Below are positions 23,485 through 35,868 of a stretch of DNA of 64,000 bases, in pieces (position 1 is the stretch's first letter; each line of letters opens with the position of its first letter). This stretch comes from Membranipora membranacea (taxonomy: Eukaryota; Bryozoa; Gymnolaemata; Cheilostomatida; Membraniporidae): positions 24,800,001-24,864,000 of the forward strand of contig OU612072.1 of assembly GCA_914767715.1 (NCBI GenBank), given 5' to 3'. The position numbers and the translations under genes are program-made. The notes beneath the pieces were generated by a model. That model was given only the letters and a program-made list of their open reading frames with translations, did not search any database and was not told where the DNA came from.

Positions 23485-24189
23485 GCACACCTCTTATAAG
23501 ATCATGGAGCAGCTTTACTCTGAGCACACCAGGCAACGGATGACGAACCTGACCAAGCGACGCTGATCATACAATCTCTTACAAATATGTGATTCACCTT
23601 ACATTTTATTTGTACTGTAGCTGATTAGTTTTTATTTACCTCTAATTGTTCTGTTTTGTTATATTGTAATAATTAATACATTTAATCCTGCACGCTAAAC
23701 TCAAATCTTTTTGATTCTCATCCTCAAATAGAAGGTTTTTTCAGGAAACTTAACTTTCATCTGTAGAACATGCAAGTATCAGAGAGTTTTTCAGTCAGTA
23801 CTATTGAATTGAATAACGAATTGAGTTATGTGACTTCATTGTGATGAAAAATTGTTTGGCCACATCGTGTTACGGCACATTCTCTAAAAGATATATCAAT
23901 GTTTGGTTGAATGAATTTTCATCCTCTGGTAGCAGAATAACATTGCAAAACTCATTCCGGTTTGTGGTTACATGAAAAATGATTCCTGCTATGAGTCTCA
24001 AGAAATCAGCCCTGTTTCTTACCTGAAAATACTGCCAGATGATTTTAAAAAGTTTGACATACAACAACAGGAATTAGTTGTAGATATGAGAAAACTCTTG
24101 ATGTTCGGTCGTGTCAGACTAAGAAGCGGAATTAAGGAAATTGAAAGGCAATATGTAGACCATAAAACTGTGGTCAATTATAAGCGATT

Positions 24190-24274
24190 GTCTATAACAA
24201 ACGGGTGTCTATTATAAATGAGTGTCTATTATAAATTGGTGTTTATTATAAATGGCTGTCTATTATAAATGAGA
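24190..24274 (+). repeat. 17-bp minisatellite (TGTCTATTATAAATGAG)n
   Basis: About five units of 17 bases occur, with variants such as TGTTTATTATAAATGGC. The array is also present in the right duplication copy at 32445-32530. Confidence 0.8.
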
Positions 24275-24385
24275 TCAATGTCTTGAAATAATCGCAATTC
24301 ATGGTCAAACCTACGAGAAAGCAGCTCTGACATATTCTGAAGTCTGAATTATACCTTTGCTCTCCGATCCTTAATGGCAATGATT

Positions 24386-24845
24386 AGAAATTGGTTCTGG
24401 CTTGGCAGCTAAATTACCTGAATGTCGAGCTGATCCATTATCATACTTATCAAAATACGACAGAATTAACAAGTTTGAATTCTTAGAAATTACAAACGTC
24501 ATTACAGAGAGTGTGATAAATAATTCCTCTGCAAAAAAAGCAGTTGGGTACGATGGGATTTCCATGAAAAACATTAAAGAAAATAAAAATGCTCTCAGTC
24601 CAATGTTGACCCACATGATCAATCTTATTGTTCGAACATCAAAGTTACCAGATAGCAAGAAAACTGCCAGAGTACTACCACTCCTAAAAAAAGGTGATCA
24701 ATTTGACTGTAACAACTATCGGCCGATATCAATATTAACTGCAATATCCAAAATTGCGGAAAAAGTATTAGCTATCCAACTTCGTTTTTATTTGGAAAAT
24801 TCAAATATTTTAATTGATAGCCAGTTTGGATTCCGTGACAGTTGT
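24386..24845 (+). mobile_element. LINE fragment A (linker and RT N-terminal part)
   Basis: The open frame contains KKAVGYDGISMKNIKENKNA and DQFDCNNYRPISILTAISKI, the start of a CR1/Jockey-type RT domain. It matches the LINE at 34.73-35.17 kb with scattered changes. Left and right ends are abrupt: the left coincides with the segmental duplication edge, and the right is in the QFGFR motif. Confidence 0.85.
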
Positions 24846-24849
24846 AATC

Positions 24850-25160
24850 CGAATCAACTCAGCAGACTTCTTTGACTTCTCTTACTCGGCCTCCGCAAGG
24901 AAACTTGGGAGAGATTCCCGGCCCCTCCTAAAGGATTTGTGTGTGGTGGAGTTCCGGGCGGGCTCAAACAGTGCAAGGGTGAAGAGGGATTTTGATGGGG
25001 AGTTTGAAAGGTTCGACTACCTGCGAAAATATCTGAAACAAGCAGGACTAAATCTGGCTGTGGTTCCAGGTCTGAGAGAGGGGAGAAGAGGTAGAAAACC
25101 AAGATCTCCAGTCTCCAAAGACAAGTTGGAAACTTATACGGGATTTTGTTAGGCAAACCC
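24850..25160 (+). other. GC-richer coding-like segment of unknown origin
   Basis: The base composition is clearly richer in GC than the flanks. An open frame reads VVEFRAGSNSARVKRDFDGE and ends in a basic stretch (GRRGRKPRSPVSKDK). The reverse strand is also open. It joins the LINE fragment without a gap. It may be part of a transposon ORF1 or a captured exon; I do not recognise it. Confidence 0.35.
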
Positions 25161-27049
25161 ATCTACATGAATTTGGCGAGTAAATACACAATATATCTAT
25201 ACTGGTTTTTGCAAAGTGGGCCTACCCACTTGGGATTCCCAAGATTTTTTACAATCATTATTATTACACAGGACACAGGAACTTTTATTAACAAAATTAT
25301 CTCTTTTGTAATTCCAATACAGACAGAACATGTGTGCATACCTAAGTCGGGCAAGTTATGTAATAACACAAAGACTCAATTACCATAAGTTGATAGCAGC
25401 AAATTATGCGTGGCACAACCTTCCTCCAAGTATACATAATTAATTCATGTCTTTAAACTGAAACAAGGGCTTTGACTTTGATTTGTTTATTTCATCGGGT
25501 AATTAAATCATGTATAAGAAATGCGTGAGTTTAAGATGAACATCTGGTTAGAGGAATCTTAACAGTGGAAGTTTTTTTGGAAAATTGGTGGTCAAAATAT
25601 GGCATTGTGATAACAGTCCTTGAGATAAATTGACTGCCAATGAAATAGACTACTGGAATGAAATGAAATCGACTACTGGAATGAAATAGACTGCCAATAA
25701 AAGTGTAAAAAAAAAAAAATTAAGGTGACAATCAAGTTATCTCCAACAAAGATATAATTAATGAAATTTACACTTGGCCTCCTGTTGTGATTCAATAAAG
25801 GCACTATCAATATGCTTTTCAAAAAGAGATGTTTACAGTTACTACTGAAGGTGATAGCTCTGAAGCTAGTCATCTGCAATCTGCAATTCTTCATCCAAAA
25901 CAAAAAATCTATAGTTTATAGTACTATTTGAGCTTTTCAAGAGAACACGAACATCCCGAACCCTCACTATTATTTCCCCATTGCTTTACATGCAAACTAT
26001 GTTGACTCTTCACCTTGATAGGCCGGCTTCAGAAACTCACAATTCTTGAATTAGACCACTCAAAATGATGGTACGGTTCTGCTTTTCCATATCTGTAACT
26101 ATGGCAATGTTACCTGTCAGATTTTTGAATTGTTATGTAAGACCAATTGTGTTTTTTCACACATTTCTGGTCTTATTCTCATCAGCTCACCCGTATCTAT
26201 AAAATGTCCCAGAATAATTTCGCAAAGATAAGAATTTCAACAGTCAAAGGTATACTTAGGAAATTGTTAGGATATTATTTTCTAAAGCGGACAATGGGAT
26301 TAGACAAAAATAAATGATTGAACTTAGTTATGGATGACATTTCCTATATAACAACATTACTCTGGTCTTCTTGTAAGGACTATTAACAATAGGAAAGCCT
26401 TGTTGAATCTTCCATAACAATGTAGCGAAACCCTTTAGAATCTACAATAGCGGTGTAGAGAGTTAATTATCAATACTTTGCAGGAAAATATAATAATCCA
26501 TGATAAGGGACCTTGGAATTTAATAAGACCATCAAATAGAAGATTTCCTACTAGTTCGACACAACTTAGTATCGACGGCATTACTACTCAGTTTGAATAC
26601 TGAATTATACAGTGGTGACTGCATATAAGACATCGAGAGTGAGTAGTTTCTCCAGTCAAGATCTTTTGCCTAATTTTAATTAATCAGTATTTTCAGGGCA
26701 TGACAGGGCAGTACTCTTGAAACTAATAGATAAAGATCAAGTTTAAGCACAGAGCCTGTAATACTCTTGCAAGACTTTTCTGCTACCGAAGCAGAGAAAT
26801 CCAGTTGTTTTCATATAATCGGTTAGTTTAAAGTTGCCCTCTAACATGCGCATCATCAGACCTATACCTTTAGTGCTTTCTTTTGAAGCTGGTTGTTGCA
26901 TTGCTTTTGTGCCACACAATTATCAAAGCCTGTTCATTATATCAATAAAACTTTTCAATTACTTTTGTTATTTTGAGATTTTCCATGTTTTACCTTGAAG
27001 AATAGTTTGGTAGATGGCTACTGAGATTAAGGTAATTTCTACCAACTCT
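25161..27049. other. No supported gene between the two duplication copies
   Basis: The region is AT-rich, with a 13-A run near 25706 and a small imperfect direct repeat (25626-25700, units with GACTACTGGAATGAAAT). No promoter-plus-exon pattern like the Gly/Tyr-rich genes was found. Confidence 0.5.
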
Positions 27050-27314
27050 TCTTTCACAAATATCGTCTCATACTCATTAAAAAGAATTGATCTTTCATTT
27101 GGGCTTGCATATATAATGTATGAATTATAAAAATATAACAAAACATAACTATAAAAGATAAAAAAAACTAAACAACTATACAGTTACAATGAGATATTTC
27201 GAGTTGAATCACATATTTGTACAATAATGTATGATTAGCTTTCCTTGGTCAGTCTCATTGTCCGTCGTCAGTTACAGCATGAAAGTGAGGCTCTTCGTCT
27301 TAAACATAGTGTGT

Positions 27315-28419
27315 TTAATATCCTATAAAAATATGAGAAAAAGTATATTGAGTTCCTCAACAACTGTGATGTGCAACGTGAAGTCAGGGTTTGTCCTTCT
27401 AATGGGTATTCTTATGCTTTTCTGTACTGGGTCTGAAATTCTATTAAGATCATTATTAACCCTTGAAACTCTTCAGAGTTGTCAAACAAGACTGGTGTTT
27501 TGTGTTCAATGTCTCGAGGGGCAGTTCAAAATACAACACATGTGGATTTTGATGCAGTACTACCAAAGAGCTCGGTCTATTATTTCTTTACATCATCGCA
27601 TAATATTTGATAGGGTGTTAGAGATAAATTTATTCACTGTACATTCCATACAGCAACCTGTTTCAGAGGTGGTTTATTATTGGATGAATTTACTTACTGC
27701 CCATTTTGCCACCTTTGCCTTGTCCGTATTGTCCATACAGACCACCAGTTCCCTTTCCGTATTGCCCATACAGACCACCTGTTCCTGTTCCGTATTGCCC
27801 ATAAAGTCCACCATTTCCTTTTCCGTATTGCCCGTACAGACCACCATTTTCTTTTCCGTATTGCCCATACAGACCACCAGTTCCCTTTCCGTATTGTCCA
27901 TACAGACCACCTGTTCCTGTTCCGTATTGCCCATAAAGTCCACCACTTCCTTTTCCGTATTGCCCATACAGACCACCAGTTCCCTTTCCGTATTGCCCGT
28001 ACAGACCACCTGTTCCTTTTCCGTATTGCCCATACAGACCACCATGGCCTTTTCCGTATTGCCCATACAGACCACCTGTTCCTTTTCCGTATTGCCCATA
28101 GAGTCCGTATCCTCTTCCATACTGCCCATAATTTCCTCTGCCATATCTTCCATAAAGCCTGGAATAATGAAAAATAGCATGTGAATAAGAGAATAAAAAA
28201 AGTTTCGAATAGCAACAAAACACTTTGTGTCTTGTTATCTGAAACTGTTGTAGTGAATAAAAATTCTGAAATGCTATTGTTTAATGGGAGGAGACAACTT
28301 TCCATTATACATCATGTGAGGGAAGAGAGTAGGGATATATCTTACCCTTTATGTCCAGCTGTGCCGAGGACTGAGACCATTGCAAGGCAGAGCGTTAAGG
28401 CTAGAACAACGATCTTCAT
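27315..28419 (-). CDS. Gly/Tyr-rich secreted repeat protein 3 (GY-3), 180 residues
   Basis: Coding parts are 28346-28419, 27698-28158 and 27315-27322, the exact equivalents of GY-1. The signal peptide starts MKIVVLALTLCLAMVSVLGT, with Asn to Lys at residue 2 relative to GY-1. Twelve repeat units are present; variants include YGKGHGG, YGKGSGG and one YGKENGG, where a Gly has become Glu. Exon 3 has the same 461-base length as GY-1 although the order of unit variants differs. The chain ends GRY across intron 3. Confidence 0.85.
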
Positions 28420-28831
28420 CTTTAAGACTGGTTCTGAAATTTAGGGAATCATCAATAATGTTACGTATCATTGAAACAAAAAGGTACAATAGTAAACATA
28501 ACGAAGTGACTATACTATTTTCAACTCTTCCCACTTTCATCCAAAGTTGCTTGAAATTGTCAAATTTATTTTGTGACCTTTTTATATGAGACAGGTGTTT
28601 TATGTTATATTAAAACTTATTCTTCCATTCAGAGTTAACGATTGAAATAGTCAACTTAAACTATACCTTGGTAACCTTCAACGTGTTAAAATAAGTAGGT
28701 CTAGGTAAACCATCAGGTTCCCTGATAAAAAGTATATATTATGGTGAGTTTACCAATTAACAATAGACAATATGTTTGCTGTTATTAATTTTACATGGAA
28801 GTCATGTCTTTTTGAATACTTGCTTGCTTAC

Positions 28832-28889
28832 CTTCTATTCACGAATCTAAGCAGACTGATTTTAACTGAGACAATTTTTGCCTTTTATA
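28832..28889 (-). promoter_or_regulatory. TATA box and non-coding exon 1 of GY-3
   Basis: The minus strand has GCTATAAAAGGCAA (28882-28889 region) and an exon ending at 28832 with donor gtaagc; exon 2 begins at 28433. Confidence 0.75.
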
Positions 28890-30468
28890 GCAAAATTTTG
28901 TACTGTGTGTGTGACAGTAATTAGAGGGTCAGTGCGTGCCACACTTAAAAATTTGCGAGATCTCAGCACTAGATTCAGAAAAGGTAAAGGATCTTGACCC
29001 TCAGTTTTTTAAAGTGTTCATGGAAACTCATGTGCCATCAGCTAATCACCCAGCAACATTGTTTCACCAATTTTTATAAGCCTCAAGTGAATTGTGGCTA
29101 GGGTTCTGCCTTGACTTGATTGTAATGTTGCAGCTATAACCAAATTCTTATTTCTGTCGGTTCAATAGGAAGTTGACTCTTTGGTCACAGGATGTCACTG
29201 GTAGATGTTCAATTGGACATGTACCAGGCATCCGACATGAATTGTGCTTATTCCATCTGCAATGGGATATTTCGCAAGCACTAGATATTACGTGCACTAG
29301 TTTTTAAGCTTGATAAACAAGACTATGATGAAACTCCCATCTTGCCATGTCTTTAATCTGTCTAAATGGGTTTGGATTATAGAGTTTGCTCAATTACTTT
29401 GACTGGCAATTGCAGTGACAAGAATACTCATATATTTTCTGCTTATAATGAAAACATCTTTAAGGTACTTATCAACACAAAGATGAATGATTTGTTTTCA
29501 TCTCTCACGAGTAAACTTAGTTTCCCCACATTGTGAGGTCTTTTTCAATTTTTTTCATCTCTTGCAACTGAGGACAACAAACAAATATCTGTATTGCACA
29601 GTATTTGGTTCTGGGTCACCTGAACCATTTATAAAGGCTTGGGTTTATTTTATGTCTTGATGATGTCTTCAGGCAGAACTTCAAGCTGGGATGATAATCA
29701 GAGAATTCACAAAATTCACCAATAGTTGTCAGTCTGATGCTTCTTTGTGAAGTAGAACCATTTCCATGAATCTACAAGAATTCGGAAATCTCGATCGGTG
29801 AAAACCTGTCTGATGGATACTATTAAAATAATACTGAAAAGAATTGTTTTATTGACCACAATTTTTAAACAATGAAGTTCTATTTCGAGAGTTTCATAGC
29901 GCTTTATGTGAATGTGAACCCCCTATCTGCAAAAACTGCAAAAAATGTTGAGTCATAATTGTATGAAGGAGGTCAAATCAGTAATCAGAGACTTGATAAG
30001 TCTTCCTAACATTCTCAGACGATTTTCTGGCCTGAATTCGACAGGAATCATCCCGATCATCTTTTCATTTGACCAGCCTGAAGTCAGAGCGGACGGACCT
30101 CTCTTATTTAACATCCTGTCTCAGAAGGGTCACCCTCCTTGTCAAGCTATCTGTGAGTGTATAAAATGATATACTCTTTTGTAAAATCAGTAATGCATCA
30201 AACTAGAGACACTTACGACTTGCGGATTTCCAGGAACACTTCTGAAGGTCTCATTAATGTCAGAAGCCTAGTCCTCCTTGAGATATGACATATGGTGAAT
30301 GTTGCTGGGTTATTAGCTGATGGCACGTGCGTTTCCAAGAACGCTTTTAAATTCTGAGGGTTAAGATCTCTTATCAATTTCTGAATCTAGTGCATGGTAC
30401 CCATAGCCATGAGGAGTGTCCTTCACTGACCCTCTAATTACTGTCACGCACACAGTAAATAAGTTTGC

Positions 30469-30526
30469 TATAAAAGGCAACATTTGTCTCAGTTAGAATC
30501 AGTCTACTAAGATTCGGGAATAGAAG
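30469..30526 (+). promoter_or_regulatory. TATA box and non-coding exon 1 of GY-4
   Basis: TATAAAAG at 30469-30476 and an exon end at 30526 match GY-2 base for base over most of their length. Exon 2 begins at 30734. Confidence 0.8.
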
Positions 30527-30763
30527 GTAAGCTAATCGAGTCTGTTCAGTGGTGAACTTGAGCCATTTTTTCCAGATATTTTGCTGTAATATATTTTTAT
30601 TTCCTAATAATTATAACAGATTATTTGTGACAAAAACAAAATCAACAAGAGTCTAATTGGTTAATTCAAAACTAAAACGCTAGCCCGCCTTTAATTGGCA
30701 CCATCATTATTTAACTTGATCCCTTAATTTCAGGAAGATACAGCCATCAGACCAAACCTAAAG

Positions 30764-31740
30764 ATGAATATTCTTATTCTAGCCTTAACGCTCTGCCTTG
30801 CAGTAGCCTCAGTTCTAAGTACAGCTGGACATGTAGGGTAAGAACTTTCCTCTAATTTAATGAAAGCTTTTCATCTTCTATTATTATCTTTGTATTCAAA
30901 GCTTCTGATTATGACTCGGTATTATGAAAATGAAAAATAGACAATATGTTAACTAATAAATCGCTATACCCTCATTTATATACATACTGTTTTCCATTAC
31001 ACCAGGGCTTATGGTCAATATGGTAAAGGAAATTATGGGCAGTATGGTAGAGGGTATGGCCTCTATGGGGGATACAGAAAAGGCAGAGGAGGTCTGTATG
31101 GGGGATACGGAAAAGGAACTGGTGGACTCTATGGGCAATACGGAAAGGGAACTGGTGGTCTGTATGGGCAATACGGAAGGGGAACTGGTGGTCTGTATGG
31201 GCAATACGGAAAAGGAACTGGTGGACTCTATGGGCAATACGGAAAGGGAACTGGTGGTCTGTATGGGCAATATGGAAAAGGAACAGGTGGTCTGTATGGG
31301 CAATACGGAAAGGGAACTGGTGGTCTGTATGGGCAATACGGAAAAGGCACTGGCGGTCTGTATGGACAATACGGAAGAGGAACTGGTGGACTCTATGGGC
31401 AATACGGAAAGGGAACTGGTGGTCTGTATGGACAATACGGAAGAGGCAAAGGTGGCAAATATGGTGGTGAGTAAATTCATCAAAAAATTACTGTATTTAA
31501 AACTGGTTTTGCTTTATTTCAAACTGCATATTAAACATTGAAATAAATGTTTATAATAAACTAGTTATTAGGAACTGAGTCACCCAACAATACTGGGAAG
31601 GGATAATTCATTTCTGATATCATCTTCAAATCCAGTATAAAAACAGGAGTATTTCGACTGACAAACCAAGAACTTATGTATAACATCCCATTTCTGTTGA
31701 TGAATGCAATACATCCACATGTTATTTTACAGGATATTAA
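30764..31740 (+). CDS. Gly/Tyr-rich secreted repeat protein 4 (GY-4), 180 residues
   Basis: Coding parts are 30764-30837, 31006-31466 and 31733-31740. The gene is the duplicate of GY-2 and differs at a few positions: LTLCLA where GY-2 has LALCLA, YRKG in the first unit, and a basic end GRGKGGKYGGY. It has twelve repeat units, with signal peptide, phases and a split C-terminal Gly-Tyr-stop as in GY-2. Upstream and intron sequences are also conserved, so the copy looks intact. Confidence 0.85.
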
Positions 31741-32444
31741 GCACACCTTTTATAAGATCATGGAGCAGCTTTACTCTGAGCACACCAGGCAACGGACGAC
31801 GAACCTGACCGAGCGACGCTGATCATACATTCTCTTACAAATATGTGATTCACCTTACATTTTATTTGTACTGTAGTTGATTAGTTTTTATTTATCTCTA
31901 ATTGTTCTGTTTTGTTATATTGTAACAATTAATACATTTAATCCTGCAAGCTTAAATCAAATCTTTTTGATTCTCATCCTCAAATAGAAGGTTTTTTCAG
32001 CAAACTTAACTCTCATCTGTAGAACATGCAAATTTCAGAAAGTTTTTCAGTCAGTACTATTGAATTGAATAACGAATTGAGTTATGTGACTTCATTTTGA
32101 TGAAAAATTGTTTGGCCACATCGTGTTACGGCACATTCAATACAAGATATATCTATGTTTGGTTGAATGAATTTTCATCCTCTGGTAGCAGAATAACATT
32201 GCAAAACTCATTCCGGTTTGTGGTTACATGAAAAATGATTCCTGCTATGAGTCTCAACAAATCAGCCCTGTTTCTTACCTGAAAATACTGCCCGATGATT
32301 TTAAAAAGTTTGACACACAACAACAGGAATCAGTTGTAGATATGAGAAAACTCTTGATGTTCGGTCGTGTCAGACTAAGAAGCGGAATTAAGGAAATTGG
32401 AAGGCAATATGTAGACCATAAAACTGTGGTCAATTATAAGCGGG

Positions 32445-32530
32445 TGTCTATTATAAACGGGGTGTCTATTATAAATGAGTGTCTATTATAAATTGGTGTT
32501 TATCATAAATGGGTGTCTATTATAAATGAG
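32445..32530 (+). repeat. 17-bp minisatellite, duplicate array
   Basis: Five units of TGTCTATTATAAATGAG type, the counterpart of 24190-24274, with one extra G between the first two units. Confidence 0.75.
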
Positions 32531-32641
32531 ATCAATGTCTTGAAATAATCGCAATTCATGGTCAAACCTACGAGAAAGCAGAGACATATTCTGAAGTCTG
32601 AATTATACCTTTGCTCCTCTGATCCTCAATGGCAATAATTA

Positions 32642-33844
32642 ATTAATTAATTAGTTAATATGGGCTACATTAATAATATTCGACAAGGTTTAGCAGTGCA
32701 AGTTTAATACAACTTCCGTATTTAAAATTGCAATCTACACTAATGCTCAGAGCTCATTTGTTTTACCTCGTTCCATTTTTGCAAAAGTAACTCTTCTCTG
32801 CAAGATTAAGGCGCCAGTATTTATAATCCGTTGTATTAGTATGGTAATAGCATTGGGTTGTTTTTTGATGTATGGTTTCTCCCTAAAACCATTAGGAAAT
32901 AGTCTTACCAGGATTAGAAACAATGTTATCAAGAAATGCAAAATTAATCAAGTATGTAGGCTGGTTCATCAAAGAGCGGAAACTTCAATGCTGGAATAAT
33001 TCAAAGTAGAGCTTGGGAAATAGCACAGGTTTCCTACCCGACCAACAATTTTCACATTTGAATTAAGTTATAGTCTGTACTTTTTCATCTATTCGATATT
33101 TAATAAATCAAGCTGTTTACATGTATGTTCAAGAGTCTCCATAATACAAGCAGGATGCATCTTGTACCTCATGAAGTCATTCACTTTGTAATCAGAAGCT
33201 ATAGTGGTGTCACTTTTCACTGAAAAGCCCATCAGATTTCTTCGTATAACCTAGAGAACAGAGCTACTTATCCCCATCTAGGATTGTGATCTGTACATAA
33301 TGTTTCCTCCAGTTAACTCACTGTCAACCTAGTAACGAACAATCAGTAGTTGCAAGATGTTTCTCTTGGTTAATAATTTACACGTGGAACCATGAATACG
33401 ATTGGTTTATTTTAATGACAATTATATTAGAACAGTTTTCCAAAGATGAGGTGAACAGACAGGCAAGCCAACACACTGTCTCAGTAACACAATCAGTGAG
33501 AACTATCACAGCATACAAGCCCCAGGAATCAAAGAATTTAAATATGATTTGATTTGACAATGCTTTTTTTTATACTTGCCAGGCTGTCAGTTTTGATGAA
33601 AAGGTTTTTTTTTATCCAGCTTTAATTCATCAGTCATAAGTTTCTCCTATATTCAGCATGAAGCCAAAACGGATATATCGTATTTTACATCCTATCTGCG
33701 TAAATTAAACTTCCTACAATGTTTCAGAAGTAGGCTTGTGTTTCACTTTCTATGTTTGTATTTTCTGATATAATTAAGTTGACTGCCCTACATCCTAGTG
33801 TCAGATATGACTCTAAATTATATTAAACTGAGATGTGACAGCTC
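32642..33844. other. No supported gene
   Basis: AT-rich sequence with only short random open stretches; nothing with splice or promoter support. Confidence 0.5.
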
Positions 33845-34030
33845 CTGAATTTCCAAAACACTTCTTAAGGTCTCCTGTCCGCCAAGTCAAAGACTTATTC
33901 ACCCTCAAGATATGACTTTTGGTAATCTGGGAAATAATGTTGCAGAGTTATGAGCTGGTGAGTATTGAACTTCCCAGAACACTTTAAAAATCAGAGGGTC
34001 GAGAACAAATGTCTGTTGTCTGAATGTCTT
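33845..34030 (+). promoter_or_regulatory. Orphan diverged copy of the GY upstream module
   Basis: Blocks such as TTTCCA-ACACTTCT-AAGGTCTC, CTCAAGATATGAC and CAGAGGGTCGAGA align in order with the upstream region of GY-2 (about 21965-22130). No TATA box, signal exon or repeat exon follows; a LINE starts at about 34270 instead. It probably marks a lost paralogue. Confidence 0.55.
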
Positions 34031-34269
34031 CAAATAATTTTAAGACCTGACGTGTTGTGGAAGGCTATGAAATGCATTTGAAAGATCGGAAAGAAGAATA
34101 TTTGAAGGAGGTTTCTGGAGATTTGCGTCTCGCGTCAGAAAACGATGTATTGGAAATAAAACTCCTCACAAATATAATCTGGAGCCAACATATTGAGTAT
34201 CTGATAGCCATAAATGGCTGAGAAATGACTGGCAAGCTGTGGTAAGGGGAGAAGATTTAAGGAGTATGG

Positions 34270-35868
34270 CAGGGAGTGCTCAATAGCAGTAATCCATATG
34301 ACGCCTTAGAAATTTTAAAAAATACTCTACAGAAATTATTAGCTGAGTCATCAACAACTAAAACCAAAAAGCTAAGCCAAAAATTTACTTTTAAAAAGCC
34401 TTGGATGACGCTCAAAATCTTCAAATTGATTCAACAGCGAGAAAAACTTGCCCGAAAATTGAAGGATGAGCCTTTTAACAATAAGCTTCTTCAAAAATAT
34501 TCTAAGATAAAAAATCTGACACGTGATATCATCGACGATGCAAAAATAGAATTTTACAAAACTGAATTTGAAAATGGAAAGTTGAATAAAAATGAGAAAC
34601 GGGCTTTTGTAAATCGGCTTTTAAACAGAAAAGCAGACAAGTCTTCAACACCAAGCTGAAGCAAATGGACAGAGGTACACATCTGAAAATGAAATTGCTG
34701 AAAGTTTTAACAGATTTTTTACCAGTGTAGGTTCTGGCTTGGCAGTTAAATTACCTGAATGTGGAGCTGACCAATTATCATACTTATCAAAATACGGCAG
34801 AATTAACAATTTTGACTTGTTAGAAATTACAAACGACATTACAGAGAGTGCCATAAATAATTCCTCTGCAAAAAAGCAGTCGGGTACGATGGGATTTCGA
34901 TGAAAATCATTAAAGAAAATAAAAATGCTATCAGCCCAATCTTGACCCATTATGATCAATCTTATTGTTCGAACGTCAAAATTTCCAGATAGCCAGAAAA
35001 TTGCCAGAGTACGACCACTGCATAAAAAAGGTGATCAATTTGACTGTAACAACTATCGGCCGATATCAATATTAACTGCAATATCCAAAATTGCCGAAAA
35101 AGTATAAGCTATCAAACTTCGCTTTTCTTTGGAAAATTCTAATATTTTAATTGACAGCCAGTTTGGATTCCGTGAAAAGCGGAACACAACTTCCGCTATA
35201 TCTAGACTAATGGAACGCCTGTACGACAGTTTTAATATCAGTTAAATTACACAAGGAATATTTTTAGACTTCAGCAAGGCTTTTGATACCATCGACCATG
35301 ATATTTTAATCAATAAATTACCTTTTTATAATTTTACAAATGATGCATGTGACCTGTTGAAATCTTATTTAGAAAACAGAAAACAATTTGTCAAAATCAA
35401 CGATCATTCCCGTACAATGGATAAGGTTGATATAGGAGTTCCTCAGGTTTCTGTATTAGGTCCAATCTTATTTTTAATATTTATCAATGATTTGGTAATA
35501 TCTGCGCCAATGTTTAAATATATTCTCTTTGCCGACGACACAAATGAATTTTCCAGTGATCCCGAAATTCTAAAATCAAATGTTCATAAAATCGAACAAT
35601 GGTGCTTGAGTAATAAATTGATTTTAAACTTTACAAAAACATTTCAGATAATTTTTAAATGTCAAATAAGCAAATTTTAGATCCTGAACAGTACCAAATT
35701 AAACTTGGTAATCAGGTTTTAGAGACAAAAAATAGCACCAAATTTCTCGGCATTCACCTTGTTGAGAGCATTATTTTTAAAACCAACATTTTAGAAGTCT
35801 GTCAGACACTGAACTACATCCTATTTTTAATGCGTAGTGTACGGCCATATTTCGATATTCCTATGATC
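34270..35868 (+). mobile_element. LINE B, first part (linker and RT), interrupted
   Basis: A Lys-rich linker (KPWMTLKIFKLIQQREKLAR) is followed by RT motifs: YRPISILTAISKI, QFGFR, LDFSKAFDTIDH, a VGVPQ-like block and FADDT at the catalytic site. Several stops and frameshifts break the frame. At about 35868 it runs into the tail of an antisense LINE; its continuation resumes at about 38540. Confidence 0.8.

Larger units (their letters stand above)
18783..24386 (+). repeat. Left copy of a ~5.6-kb tandem segmental duplication
   Basis: The sequence from CTCTTCTTTCACAAATATCG (18788) to the ATGGCAAT block near 24386 recurs at 27050-32641 with scattered substitutions and small indels. It contains a divergent pair of Gly/Tyr-rich genes and a 17-bp minisatellite. 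Its left edge truncates the transposon-like pseudogene and its right edge abuts a LINE fragment. Confidence 0.9.
27050..32641 (+). repeat. Right copy of the ~5.6-kb tandem segmental duplication
   Basis: Co-linear with 18783-24386; the offset is about 8.26 kb and drifts by a few bases through indels. Both genes, both TATA boxes, all splice sites and the minisatellite are retained. Its right edge runs into an ATTA repeat (32636-32659). Confidence 0.9.

Noticed and set aside
23972-24217. An 81-residue frame conserved in both duplication copies (also 32228-32491)
   Set aside because: Conservation is explained by the recent segmental duplication. There is no start context, splice or family evidence, and it runs into a minisatellite.
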